Assembly: GCA_009841105.1 (NCBI GenBank) | Contig: VXMM01000004.1 | Coordinates: 1 to 48,297, forward strand | From: Acidimicrobiia bacterium | GTDB lineage: Bacteria; Actinomycetota; Acidimicrobiia; Spongiisociales; Spongiisociaceae | Reading direction: 5' to 3' | DNA length: 48,297 nucleotides | Part shown: positions 7,507 to 15,770 of the stretch, in pieces | Numbering within the stretch: the stretch's first letter is position 1 | How the letters are laid out: every line of letters begins with the position of its first letter | Translations under genes and position numbers: made by a program | The notes under the pieces: model-generated | The model's database searches: none | Told to the model about the DNA's origin: nothing | Seen by the model: the letters and a program-made list of their open reading frames with translations, nothing else

Positions 7507-9144
7507 CTAATCCCTCTCCTCGGTCCCTTCCGCGGGTTCCGACCTGCGCATCTTCATCTTTTTTAGGCTGTGGCGAACGAGGTCTTGGGCAGACCGGGCG
7601 CTGATGTCGAGGAACCCGTCGGGCCAGTCCTCCGAAAGGCCTCCGTACTCGTTGGTCTCCGACTCTCGGTAATTGGTGATACCGTTCTTGTGCTCAGCGA
7701 AGATCAACTTGACCAGCTTCCCGGTCTGGTCGGTCTCATCGGCCGCGACCTGGTAGCGAAGTTGGTTGACGAGGTGGTCGCTGTGCGTTTCCACCAGAAT
7801 CTGGCGGCCAGCACGCACGAAGACGAGCAGAAAGTCCGCCATCCGCTTCTGTAGTTCCGGATGGAGAAGCGAATCCGGCTGTTCAAGAACCAACAGGTCC
7901 GCAGGCCTGCTCAGCAGGCACAGCAGTATCACGGGAAGTATCTGGCTGACGCCTACACCCACCGACGAGAGATCGACGAATGCCGGCACACCGCGCGGCC
8001 TGACCACCAAACCCGGAGCTAACCTACCATGCTCTCGAGTCTCCGCGGCCTCGACGAGGCCGAACCAATTGAGCCATTTGTTCAAGGCGTCGCCAATCGG
8101 TACAAACTGTTCGTGACCATCGGGCATCGGAAGCGATGCCCACGTACTAGCTTGGTCCCGTAAGACGGTTGCCGTGTGCTCTCCCTGAGTGCCGATACCT
8201 CTGACACCCGAAGAGACTACAGATCGCGAATCGGGTGGTGAAGCACGTAATGGACCAAGACAATGGACCCGTGACGAGAACAATCCATCCGACAGATCAT
8301 CAACCGTGCGCAATGACCATAACGGATTTTGGTCCATAGTCGTCACCAGTCTCGAAAACAGACCGTCTTCATTTTGTGTCTCGTTGCCGGTAATGTCAGA
8401 TTTGTCTGAACGGTGCCCCATATGTGTCAAGGGTTGTGCTGGGTTTATCGACCAGAATGGATGCAATTCGCTCACGCCTTCATCGATGGGGTCGTCAGCA
8501 AGCACAGATAACTCTATCCTGAAGGTTTTCGTTTGGATAAGGTGGCTGACTTGGACTAGTGGTAAGTCTGGTAGGCTCTGATGTCTCACTAGTTCGGCGA
8601 TTTTTCGTTGATCGATCGGTACCTTAACAGGCGTCCATAGCGCCAATTCCTTTTTAACACTGTCGACAGAAATACAGACAGACCCTGCCTCAATTCTAGA
8701 ATCGCCTTCTTCAGTTTCGGACTGTGTTAGGAATAAGGCCGCATCAAGGGCATAATCCTGGATCGCAGGCTCTGTATCCGAAGCTGTTGGTGCAATACCT
8801 GCGGAGTATCCAAGGACCTGGAGGCGGAAACCAACCATTATTGGTTCTCCAGATTCACGGTGCTGGATGTTAAGGACATCTGCATAGGATCCTAACCGAA
8901 CTAGTTTACCATTCAGTATGAATGTATCGTCTGCTGAATCTTCCTGAAGAGTCTGCACAGTTGCTGTTATAGCCTGTAGCAGAGAGCTCTTTCCGGAGCT
9001 ATTGGCACCAACAACTACAGATAGCGGACGTAGTGCAACATCTGTACAATCCGCTGATTTGAAATGTCTTAACGCTACACGCCGCAGTTGGAAAGGGTGA
9101 GTGCCCTTGCGAGCTAATCGTAACCTAAGGCCATCAGATGACAT
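7507..9144 (-). CDS. AAA/ABC-type ATPase, DUF3696-like (OLD/SMC-related)
   Basis: 545 residues. The Walker A motif is GANSSGKSS (about 46-54), near the N-terminus as in RecF/OLD-like ATPases; the Walker B region is 'DLLVLEQPDSLLHPELQ' (about 416-432), followed by 'ETHSDHLVNQLRY' with the switch histidine. The end 'GFLDISARSAQDLVRHS' fits DUF3696. Such ATPases typically act as sensors or motors coupled to a nuclease, and the next gene downstream is a DUF4268 nuclease-like protein 10 bp away. The upstream gene is 14 bp away. The N-terminal half (8340-9144) is visibly more AT-rich than the C-terminal half and its neighbours, which points to mosaic origin. Confidence 0.82.
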   Translation of the reverse strand: MSSDGLRLRLARKGTHPFQLRRVALRHFKSADCTDVALRPLSVVVGANSSGKSSLLQAITATVQTLQEDSADDTFILNGKLVRLGSYADVLNIQHRESGEPIMVGFRLQVLGYSAGIAPTASDTEPAIQDYALDAALFLTQSETEEGDSRIEAGSVCISVDSVKKELALWTPVKVPIDQRKIAELVRHQSLPDLPLVQVSHLIQTKTFRIELSVLADDPIDEGVSELHPFWSINPAQPLTHMGHRSDKSDITGNETQNEDGLFSRLVTTMDQNPLWSLRTVDDLSDGLFSSRVHCLGPLRASPPDSRSVVSSGVRGIGTQGEHTATVLRDQASTWASLPMPDGHEQFVPIGDALNKWLNWFGLVEAAETREHGRLAPGLVVRPRGVPAFVDLSSVGVGVSQILPVILLCLLSRPADLLVLEQPDSLLHPELQKRMADFLLVFVRAGRQILVETHSDHLVNQLRYQVAADETDQTGKLVKLIFAEHKNGITNYRESETNEYGGLSEDWPDGFLDISARSAQDLVRHSLKKMKMRRSEPAEGTEERD

Positions 9145-9158
9145 CTCTGATCTCTATT

Positions 9159-10121
9159 CTAGGCATCGATCAACACGAACTTGTGTTCTTTCACGAGATC
9201 GACGGAGCTACCGTGATCCCGGTCATACACATAGGAAGCTGAGATGATATGGTGTCCGGACCGTTTCTGGAAGGTTGTGTAGTTTTTCTTCCGCTCACGT
9301 GTCCGTCCGTGTGTCGACTGGTCGACCTTCGTTGCGGTCGGGACATTGATGGTCGACAATGCTTGTTCTACTAGGGGCCAAAAGCCTTTGTATAGGTCCT
9401 CGCCCAGCGACCCGAAGGTGTCGATCCACCTGCTGATCTTCAATGCCCCTACTTCTTCTAAGACCGCAACGTCCTCTATGTCGAACGTGATGTCGTACTG
9501 GGCTACCAGATCGAGCAGCCGGCACAGCACGGTCGCAGGGTCATCGCAGGCACCCAGATTCTCCAAGGCTAGGCAGCCGGGGTCGAGCTGGAATGGTACG
9601 CCTTCATAGAGGAGAGCGGAGGTGCAGTCCGCCGCCAACGCTCTGATGGCATCACCTTCCTGAGCCTTGAAGTCCCATCGGGGATCGAACCGGCCACGGA
9701 GCGGCGGACCGGTCCTCAGGCCCGCGTGTTCGAAGGGCTGACCGACGGCGACATCCCCGAGCGCCTCCAAGGCTTCCTCGTCGAGCTGTCCGACAAGAGC
9801 GCCAAGCTGGTGTGTCCAGACAACCCCAACAGAACTCGCCTGAGCCACGATCCGATAGGGCAAGGTGGAGTGCTGGGGCGAAACGACCAGGTCCGAGTTA
9901 GCTGCAAGCTCTACGTGGGGATGGGCCAACATGACTTCAGCGAAGATGCTCTGCTGGTGTTGGCCCAGCCTTAGAACGAGGACCATCCGTTCGGGAACAG
10001 GATCGCCTCCGGGCACGCGAATCGTTAGGACCTGGCGACGTTCTACCGGCATGCGGAGACCGGCTGAGATACGGTTCGGGCGCCGAGCAACAGCTGATCG
10101 GATCGACTGCGGGACGGTCAT
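9159..10121 (-). CDS. hypothetical protein, third gene of the five-gene operon
   Basis: 320 residues; I do not recognise the family. The N-terminal half is beta-rich ('PERMVLVLRL', 'NSDLVVSPQ', 'LPYRIVAQA') with a distant look of the PemK/MazF fold, a weak guess. The second half is mostly helical, acidic around 'DITFDIEDVAVLEEVGALK', and ends with a basic patch 'RTRERKKNYTTFQKRSGHH' and 'VKEHKFVLIDA'. Its start overlaps the stop of the sigma-like gene by 4 bp, implying coupled translation and probably a shared complex. No signal peptide or membrane segment is visible. Confidence 0.75.
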   Translation of the reverse strand: MTVPQSIRSAVARRPNRISAGLRMPVERRQVLTIRVPGGDPVPERMVLVLRLGQHQQSIFAEVMLAHPHVELAANSDLVVSPQHSTLPYRIVAQASSVGVVWTHQLGALVGQLDEEALEALGDVAVGQPFEHAGLRTGPPLRGRFDPRWDFKAQEGDAIRALAADCTSALLYEGVPFQLDPGCLALENLGACDDPATVLCRLLDLVAQYDITFDIEDVAVLEEVGALKISRWIDTFGSLGEDLYKGFWPLVEQALSTINVPTATKVDQSTHGRTRERKKNYTTFQKRSGHHIISASYVYDRDHGSSVDLVKEHKFVLIDA

Positions 10122-11098
10122 CGCTCAGCGCTCTTCCCGAGCGAATGGCTGATCCGAGCCAGCAGGTTCTCCATGGCGGGGACGTGGCAGTCGGCGTCGA
10201 ACTGGGACATCAGTTCCGTGGCCAATCGTTCCAGAACATCCCGTTTTCTTTTCGCTACCCACGGTCGCGAGCGCCCGAGCCGTGCCCCTATGTCCCGGTC
10301 GGCGATCCCTTGGCTCTTGCTGAGCAGTATCCATCGCTCTGGCTCGCTAAGACCTCGAGCGAACCTTTCGACCGCTGCTCGCATCTGCGCATCCTCCGCT
10401 GCCGCTTCGGGGGTCGACTCTTCCGACGGATAGTCCCCCTCAGGATCTTGAAGGAACGTTGGCAGCCACGATGTCAACAGAATCTCCAAGACTCGGGCCA
10501 AGTCCCGCTCACTCAACGCCCCGACCTCGCTTACCGCTCGTTCGAGCAGCAGCCGCAGGTCGACCGTCGTGTAAATCATCGAAGCCCGCGAGGAACTGCT
10601 GCTCGCCGCCAGCTGCGGGATGTCACGAACGGCACCGGCAATGCGGGAGATTGCGGAATCCGAAAGGTCGGCGAGAGGGCCCGAGAAGTCGCCTCCCGAA
10701 AACCACACCTGCCTGCCTGCTGAATGAAGCCGAAACGGAGGCTCCTGTGCCAGCCTCCGTACCCGAGTGAGCAACCGGTCCACCACAGTCTTGCGGCGCC
10801 GGTGAGCCAACGTTCGCCTGACTTGCAAAGCGAGCAGGCGCCTCCACGCCTCGAGGGAGGCCGCCTGATCAAAGACATACTCGAGCTGCGCCTCGCCCAA
10901 GAGCCGGTCCGCAACAACCTGCTGAGCCAGGTCCTGAACGCTCTCATCAGACCAGGGCTCGCCGTCGTTGTACACACAGGGCGGATAGCGGCGCGCCACG
11001 ACACCGGTCATCTCAAGCACGAGGGCCCAGATGCGCGGCCCGATCCGAACCGACTGGTATTCCACCCTCAACTCGACAAGTGTCATCTTCGCAACCAC
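10118..11098 (-). CDS. divergent sigma-70-like regulator
   Basis: 326 residues. Residues about 45-115 resemble sigma region 2: 'WSDESVQDLAQQVVADRLL' is like region 2.2, and 'WRRLLALQVRRTLAHRRRK' is like 2.3-2.4. Residues about 245-295 form a region-4-type HTH: 'LSEPERWILLSKSQGIADRD', then 'IGARLGRSRPWVAKRKRDVL'. The roughly 130-residue linker is longer than in ECF sigma factors. It could direct RNA polymerase to the operon or to phage or host promoters, or simply bind DNA. It overlaps the upstream gene by 16 bp and the downstream gene by 4 bp. The region 4 call is fair; the region 2 call is weaker. Confidence 0.72.
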   Translation of the reverse strand: MVAKMTLVELRVEYQSVRIGPRIWALVLEMTGVVARRYPPCVYNDGEPWSDESVQDLAQQVVADRLLGEAQLEYVFDQAASLEAWRRLLALQVRRTLAHRRRKTVVDRLLTRVRRLAQEPPFRLHSAGRQVWFSGGDFSGPLADLSDSAISRIAGAVRDIPQLAASSSSSRASMIYTTVDLRLLLERAVSEVGALSERDLARVLEILLTSWLPTFLQDPEGDYPSEESTPEAAAEDAQMRAAVERFARGLSEPERWILLSKSQGIADRDIGARLGRSRPWVAKRKRDVLERLATELMSQFDADCHVPAMENLLARISHSLGKSAER

Positions 11099-11580
11099 CG
11101 CTCCATCTCGGCATACAAGGCCGACGGCTCAGGCTCCGCACATAACCAGTTGCGCGTAGACAGTTCAGGAGCTTTCACGGTAACGCGAACGTCAAGAACC
11201 GTCCCATCCTTGTTAATGCCACACTCCGGATAGACCGCACGGTGATGGTGCCTAGGGTGGGGGTGCCCACGACGCTGCCGCTTGGTGGTTCTGGGGAAGA
11301 ACACAAGATCAGGAAAGGGATAACCCCACGGACTCGCGAGGACAACCGGACGCCGGCCGCCCTGCGCCGCCTTGCCGGGAGCGAAAACACCGCCGTCAGC
11401 TTTCTCGGCAACTGCCTTCTCCGACACCCGAAACCATGCTCCAACCTTGTACACATCGTGCGGGTCGAAGCCCAGATCGGTCAGCAGCTGGTACTCGGGC
11501 GTCACGGGTACCCATAACTCCAAGTGTTCAGCGGAGGCGGTCAGCAAAGGACATGCCACGCAACCTACCCCCGACCCCAA
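11083..11580 (-). CDS. hypothetical protein, first gene of the five-gene operon
   Basis: Up to 165 residues, family not recognised. The frame opens at TTG 11580; GTG 11559 with GGGGTAGG just upstream is an alternative start. Visible features: a hydrophobic beta-rich N-terminus ('LELWVPVTPEYQLLTDLGFD'), a central 'ASPWGYPFPDLVFFPR', a His/Arg cluster 'RGHPHPRHHHRAVYPECG' and an acidic end. The His/Cys cluster could bind metal, which is speculation. It overlaps the sigma-like gene by 16 bp and heads the operon; the 400 bp upstream hold no gene before the AlpA-like regulator, which is divergent. Confidence 0.65.
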   Translation of the reverse strand: MGSGVGCVACPLLTASAEHLELWVPVTPEYQLLTDLGFDPHDVYKVGAWFRVSEKAVAEKADGGVFAPGKAAQGGRRPVVLASPWGYPFPDLVFFPRTTKRQRRGHPHPRHHHRAVYPECGINKDGTVLDVRVTVKAPELSTRNWLCAEPEPSALYAEMERWLRR

Positions 11581-11832
11581 AGGTCGGCAATGCGGCTCCC
11601 CAGAAATGAGGGGCTAGGGGTCCTTGGGGGATGTCGGAATCCACCGGTAGAGGGGAAGGGTTCTCCCATAGTCGAAGTTCAGCAACATTCCGAGGCAGGA
11701 GGAATGGGTAGAACCTAGGCCGACGTTGATCTGGTGGGGATCGGCGACGGCGGAGACGGGCCGCTTGCGGTGGTAGTCCGGTCCCCTACGCCCCCCGGGG
11801 TTATGCCAGCTGCGAAGGCGCAGGTGAGGGGG

Positions 11833-11852
11833 ATGCGCGACCGGTCGCGCAT
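11833..11852. repeat. 20-bp palindrome ATGCGCGACCGGTCGCGCAT, copy 2
   Basis: Identical to 3709-3728, within a block that is similar over about 100 bp (11815-11920 versus 3672-3790). It lies between the divergent five-gene operon and the AlpA-like gene, so it may control either. Confidence 0.65.
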
Positions 11853-11899
11853 GAGCGCGACCCCTGGGGGGTGGTTCCGCGACCGGGTTGGGGGCCCTC

Positions 11900-12000
11900 T
11901 TGGGTATGTTCGGTTACGACTGCATAGCCGGGACCGTTTCCGTGTCGGATGGAGGGGCCACGGATTCGGAGGGCTGGCATCGGATCGCAGGCAATTTGGA
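11900..12000 (+). repeat. upstream module with GGTATGTTCGGT, copy 2
   Basis: GGTATGTTCGGTTACGAC (11903-11920) starts about 90 bp that are closely repeated at 12540-12640 (shared: ccgtgtcggatg, ggggcca, ggagggctggca). The short core also occurs at 3779-3790. Here the module directly precedes the AlpA-like gene, so it probably contains that gene's promoter. Confidence 0.55.
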
Positions 12001-12018
12001 GGAGTGAGGGGAGTGCGG

Positions 12019-12279
12019 ATGAGAGAACAAACCCACAACAACAAGAAACCGAGGGCCAGCCATCCGCGCTCGGTGATGCTGCCTCCGGGGGGTGGGCGGG
12101 TGGTGAGACTGCCCGAAGTGTTGGAGATCACCGGGTTGAGCAGGACCACGATCTGGCGTCGGGAACGGGAGGGGTCGTTCCCTGCGCCGTTCCGTTTGGG
12201 CGGCGAAGGTACCCGGGCGGTGGGTTGGCGGGAACAAGACATCTACGACTGGATCGACAGCCTGTCCTCCGCAGCGTGA
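12019..12279 (+). CDS. AlpA/excisionase-like HTH regulator
   Basis: 86 residues from ATG 12019, preceded by GGAGGAGTGAGGGGA; GTG 12013 in the same frame is also possible. The core 'VVRLPEVLEITGLSRTTIWR' with 'REREGSFPAPFRLG' and 'VGWREQDIYDWIDS' is the classic AlpA winged-HTH pattern, in which the helix reads a site and Trp-Arg-x3-I/V contacts follow. AlpA proteins activate or repress integrase/excision genes of prophages and islands. No integrase is adjacent; the only one in the window is at 38.6 kb, so the two may or may not belong together. Confidence 0.8.
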   Translation: MREQTHNNKKPRASHPRSVMLPPGGGRVVRLPEVLEITGLSRTTIWRREREGSFPAPFRLGGEGTRAVGWREQDIYDWIDSLSSAA

Positions 12280-12394
12280 TTACCCACCCAACACCGAGGC
12301 TTATATCGGGAGTCGCTCCGGCAGCGGATACATCCCACCGGGATCTATCAGCGGTCGCCAGCGACCAGCACACATCCCGCCGCGACCTGCTTCA

Positions 12395-12527
12395 TGCGTC
12401 GGTCACGTCCACGACGCCGCGGTTATCGTTCTCAAAGGTCAGGGCTAGGGGTTCGGTGGCAAGCGAAGGGAGATCACGTACTAACCAACCCACTGAATCG
12501 CGCAGTTTAGACCGGCCTTGACACGAC
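12395..12527 (-). mobile_element. IS21-family end remnant
   Basis: Read on the minus strand, this segment matches the left end of the IS21 element at 18650: tgtcaaggccgg, aaactgcgcg, gttggttagt, then a degraded istB 3' end with ctttgagaacgat. It is therefore the decayed end of a related IS21 copy, with no intact transposase. It shows that this family has been active in the region more than once. Confidence 0.65.
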
Positions 12528-12539
12528 CGGGTCCTGGAT

Positions 12540-12868
12540 GCGCCTCGGTATGTTCGGTTACGACAGCAGAGCGTGGACCGTCCCCGTGTCGGATGAGGGG
12601 CCATGGATTGGAGGGCTGGCACCGGGTTGCCGGAAGTGACCGCGGCGGTGACACCAGGTGCCGGGGTCCTGCATCGGTCATCCTCCAGATCGCCATCTCA
12701 ACAGCCACTTGGCGTCCTCCCCATTTACTAGAACCTACTTGATGTCACTCGGCTGTAACACTCCCCCGCCGACACACGGCCACCGATGCCAGGGTTCAGG
12801 TCTTTGCGGCGCGTACGGGCTCTCAGCTACCCCGATGATCCGCCTCTGACTGGCCTCGGCAACCGTCT
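12540..12868. other. non-coding stretch with repeat module copy 3
   Basis: It begins with a second copy of the 11900-12000 module (GGTATGTTCGGT at 12547-12558), but no AlpA-like gene follows. The rest shows no open frame with a ribosome-binding site. It looks like a duplicated upstream region that lost its gene. Confidence 0.5.
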
Positions 12869-13929
12869 CAGCCTCGGCGGGCCGCGTGTTCGTACGCCTC
12901 GGTCAGGGCCGTGAGCAGATCCTCGCTGACGTTCCGAGTCGTGTTACCTTGTCCGACCCGACTTCCCGCCAGTCTCTCGATCCTGTCGATGAATGGGGGT
13001 GCCTTCTTGTCGAAGACGCTCCGCCAGAACTGGAGGTACGCACCCCCGTCGTTCCAGATCGTGACCAGGCCCACGTTCTCGGCCACTAGTAGCGGCCGCA
13101 GGGTGAATCGCTTCGCTCCCTTGCCCTCGGAGGTTGTGAGTCGTACCCAACCGTTCGCTTCGAGGCTACGAGCCCACCGAAGCAGGCTGTCCAGTGTCTC
13201 ATGGCTCTCGGGAGGTGCTTGGTCGATGCTCTGCTCGAATCTATCGCTCCCCCGATAGAGAGTGCCGGACTTGCCGCGGCGTTTCTCGTTGACGGTTACT
13301 TCGTGCCGTTCGGGGGTTACCCGTTGCGGTAGGACGACGGAAGCACCGCCCACGTCGAAGGAGTTAACGCCGACTAAGTCGATCATCAACTTGTCGGTGA
13401 CGTGTTCCAAGTAAGCGACCAGCGTCATCAACTCCGCCGGCACGTCGTCGAGTACGAACACGAGCCGGAACCTGCCCCCTTGCAGGTGCTCGTCGAGAGA
13501 TGTTGCGAACTCCTCGGCGTCGAGCGCCTCCTCTTGGACCGATCTCATCGCATCCACAAGGGACTCGTGGCCGCGCCGCTTCAGCTCCGAACTGAAGCGG
13601 TCCTCCAGTTGTTCCCGCGTCGTACCGTGGAGGTTCGCCGCGTAGGCCAGGATTTGGGCAACGACAGCGCGGCGAGCCTCGTTGTTCTGCGCCAGCTTGA
13701 CCTCGATGATGACCGGTCGACCCGACGCCTCCACCCCTACGAGGTCCGCGTAACCCGATCCCAAGGGCACTTCCCTACCGAGTACCAGGAGTGCCGGCGC
13801 GCCGGCCAGCGGCAGCATCTCCGGGGTTTCCTCGATCAGCCTATGTAGCGTCGCCTCGTCGGGGAACCCCTCAGGCCGGCTGAGTTGCCAGCCTTCATCG
13901 TTTCGCGTCCAGATCCCCGAGACGGTCAT
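12868..13929 (-). CDS. NucS/DUF91-like PD-(D/E)XK nuclease-family protein
   Basis: 353 residues. The N-terminal domain has the signature of the NucS/DUF91 endonuclease fold: 'LHRLIEETPEMLPL' (29-41), 'SGYADLVGVEASGRPVIIEVKL' split as D62 and E76-V77-K78, then Q92 in 'AVVAQILAYAANL'. D-ExK-Q is the expected active site. The C-terminal 200 residues are unassigned and contain basic patches ('NEKRRGKSGTLYRGSDRF'). It starts 18 bp after the stop of a DUF4268 C-terminal fragment, so a DUF4268-nuclease operon existed before the IS1595 insertion. DNA cleavage of invading or mismatched DNA is plausible, but not shown. Confidence 0.8.
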   Translation of the reverse strand: MTVSGIWTRNDEGWQLSRPEGFPDEATLHRLIEETPEMLPLAGAPALLVLGREVPLGSGYADLVGVEASGRPVIIEVKLAQNNEARRAVVAQILAYAANLHGTTREQLEDRFSSELKRRGHESLVDAMRSVQEEALDAEEFATSLDEHLQGGRFRLVFVLDDVPAELMTLVAYLEHVTDKLMIDLVGVNSFDVGGASVVLPQRVTPERHEVTVNEKRRGKSGTLYRGSDRFEQSIDQAPPESHETLDSLLRWARSLEANGWVRLTTSEGKGAKRFTLRPLLVAENVGLVTIWNDGGAYLQFWRSVFDKKAPPFIDRIERLAGSRVGQGNTTRNVSEDLLTALTEAYEHAARRG

Positions 13930-13947
13930 ACATCGCTCCTGCTTCCT

Positions 13948-14246
13948 CTAGGGGAGGGTTCTGATCGGTTCGGAAAAGGCTCGGCGTAGCTCGCCGAGGG
14001 TTTTGATGGCCCATTGTCGATACTCGGGCCATCTGTCCCGTTCGGTGGGATCCGCAGGCTGGAGGCGGTCGCCGACTCGCGAGTGTCGGGTGTTGGGGCT
14101 TGGTTCCCATTGGAGAGGCCCGCCGTAGTCGGCTTCGATCGCCGGGCGTTGGGCTTCGAGTGCGGGGTAAGTCGACTCTCCGTCCTCCATGTACACCCGG
14201 GCGGAAAGGCTGTAGTTTGTTGCGCCGGTCGGGTAGGCGAAATTCA
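13948..14246 (-). pseudogene. DUF4268 gene, C-terminal fragment
   Basis: Open frame from the IS1595 left end to a stop at 13948. The roughly 98 residues ('YSLSARVYMEDGE', 'YGGPLQWEP', 'WPEYRQWAIKTLGELRRAF') correspond to the end of DUF4268 proteins, as in the intact gene at 6534-7496. The matching N-terminal fragment is at 18030-18255 beyond the element. About 140 residues of the middle are missing between the two pieces. Confidence 0.72.
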
Positions 14247-14273
14247 GGGGAATTATACAGTTAACTTGACAGG
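14247..14273 (+). repeat. left inverted repeat of the IS1595 element
   Basis: GGGGAATTATACAGTTAACT followed by TGACAGG. TTGACA at 14266-14271 points inward and could serve as the -35 of a transposase promoter; no strong -10 is seen at the right distance. Confidence 0.8.
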
Positions 14274-14484
14274 TATGGTCCTGTTCAAGTAGAAATTGCC
14301 GCATGAGCGCCAGGCTAGCAGGACGGGAACGTAGTACACTGGGGGCGCGTTGGAGGAGGGACCGCCCCGCTGGTAGCGAGGTGCCCCTCTTCCGTTGCCG
14401 TTCACAGTGTATCACAGTCGTGGTATTCCAGGTGTGTAACTATCGCCTACGCGCGTTATTCGTCGACGACCAATAGGAGACGGT

Positions 14485-15480
14485 ATGACCGCTAAAGCGC
14501 CGGGACGGGCCGATCGGGAGGGCATGTCGTTCGTGGAACTGTTCGACATGTTCCCCGACGAAACCGCAGCTGTGGAATGGTTCGAGCGGATACGCTGGCC
14601 GAACGGGGTGGACGTCTGCCCACGCTGCGGCGAGATAGGGTATGTGGCGGCGGTGCCAAACGCGAAGCCGATGCCCTACCGGTGCGCTTCCTGCCGCCGC
14701 TACTTCTCAGTCCGTACCGGCACGGTGATGGAATCCTCGAGGCTGCCTGTGCGTAAGTGGGTGATCGCCCTGTATCTGGTATCCACCAACCTCAAAGGCG
14801 TCAGCAGCATGAAGCTCCACCGCGACCTCGGAGTGACCCAGTCGACCGCGTGGTTCATGCTGGGCCGCATCCGGGAGGCGTGGGCAGACGCCGCCGACCT
14901 CGTCCTCGACGGCACGGTGGAAGTGGACGAGACGTTCATCGGCGGTAAGGAGATGAACAAGCACGCCCACAAGAAACTCAACGCTGGCCGCGGTGTTGTG
15001 GGCAAGAAGGCTGTGGTGGGTGCCCGGTCGCGTGATGGCAAGGTGACCGCTGCGGTGGTGGACGACACGAAACGGGCCACGCTGCACGGGTTCATCCACA
15101 CCCATGTAGCCGCAGGGTCCAGGGTGTTCACCGACGACGCTCTCGCCTATCGCACTCTCGGCGAGTCGGATGATCTGGACCACGCCGCTGTGCGCCACTC
15201 GGTCGGCGAGTACGTGCGGGGTGAGGTCCACACCAACGGGATGGAGTCGTTCTGGTCGATGCTGAAACGGGGCTACTACGGCACCTACCACAAGATGTCG
15301 TTCAAGCACCTCCGCCGCTATGTGGCCGAGTTCGCAGCCCGCCACAACGTCCGGGACTTGGACACGTTGGATCAGATGGTCGCGTTGGCGAAGGGCATGG
15401 AGGGGAAGCGGCTCATGTACGCTGATCTCATCGCAGGGCCGCAGGTGTGCGGACCTCGCCCAGCTAGTAGGGGAGTCTGA
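14485..15480 (+). CDS. IS1595-family transposase
   Basis: 331 residues. The N-terminal zinc ribbon has C45-x2-C48 and C67-x2-C70. The catalytic region shows 'VEVDETFIGGKEMNKH' (D148), 'VFTDDALAY' (D217) and 'HTNGMESFWSMLKRGYYGTY' (N251, E254, K261), the ISXO2/IS1595 pattern, with 'LRRYVAEFAARHNVR' after it. It cuts and joins the element ends; IS1595 elements normally leave 8-bp duplications. ATG 14485 has AGGAGA 5 nt upstream. The length is normal for the family and the gene looks intact, so the element may be mobile. Confidence 0.93.
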   Translation: MTAKAPGRADREGMSFVELFDMFPDETAAVEWFERIRWPNGVDVCPRCGEIGYVAAVPNAKPMPYRCASCRRYFSVRTGTVMESSRLPVRKWVIALYLVSTNLKGVSSMKLHRDLGVTQSTAWFMLGRIREAWADAADLVLDGTVEVDETFIGGKEMNKHAHKKLNAGRGVVGKKAVVGARSRDGKVTAAVVDDTKRATLHGFIHTHVAAGSRVFTDDALAYRTLGESDDLDHAAVRHSVGEYVRGEVHTNGMESFWSMLKRGYYGTYHKMSFKHLRRYVAEFAARHNVRDLDTLDQMVALAKGMEGKRLMYADLIAGPQVCGPRPASRGV

Positions 15481-15482
15481 GA

Positions 15483-15710
15483 ATGTCGAGACCGATGTGG
15501 CTGAAAGGCAGGCCTGGCACGCCGGAGATGCCGCCTGAGCCGATGCTTCACGAAGGGACGACCCCAATCCCGCCGATGCTGTCGCCGAAGCCGTCGTGGA
15601 TGGACAAGCTGCCGGCACCACCGTCGATGGATGAGCCCCCACCGATACAAGAGCCGCTGCTGCTCAGGGGCCGTCACCGCACACCGGAGATGCCCCAGTA
15701 CCCACGCTGA
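15483..15710 (+). CDS. small proline-rich protein after the transposase
   Basis: 75 residues, over 20% proline and many methionines ('GTPEMPPEPMLHEGTTPIPP', 'APPSMDEPPPIQEPLLLRG'); 'TPEMP' occurs twice. Not recognised. The ATG is 2 nt after the transposase stop and has AGGGGAG about 7 nt upstream, inside the transposase 3' end, so translation is probably coupled. Low complexity means it could be spurious, but the ribosome-binding site and spacing support it. Confidence 0.5.
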   Translation: MSRPMWLKGRPGTPEMPPEPMLHEGTTPIPPMLSPKPSWMDKLPAPPSMDEPPPIQEPLLLRGRHRTPEMPQYPR

Positions 15711-15714
15711 ACGG

Positions 15715-15751
15715 TTGCGCCACCCCCACCTAGTGGTATTCTCCTATACCA
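15715..15751 (+). promoter_or_regulatory. promoter and operator of the cargo operon
   Basis: TTGCGC (15715-15720), a 16-bp spacer and TATTCT (15737-15742) make a plausible promoter. The inverted repeat TGGTAT-TCTCCT-ATACCA (15734-15751) covers the -10, so it may be a repressor site. The ATG of the first cargo gene follows 20 bp later after GGAGAGG. Confidence 0.5.
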
Positions 15752-15770
15752 GAACCGGAGAGGAACCGCC

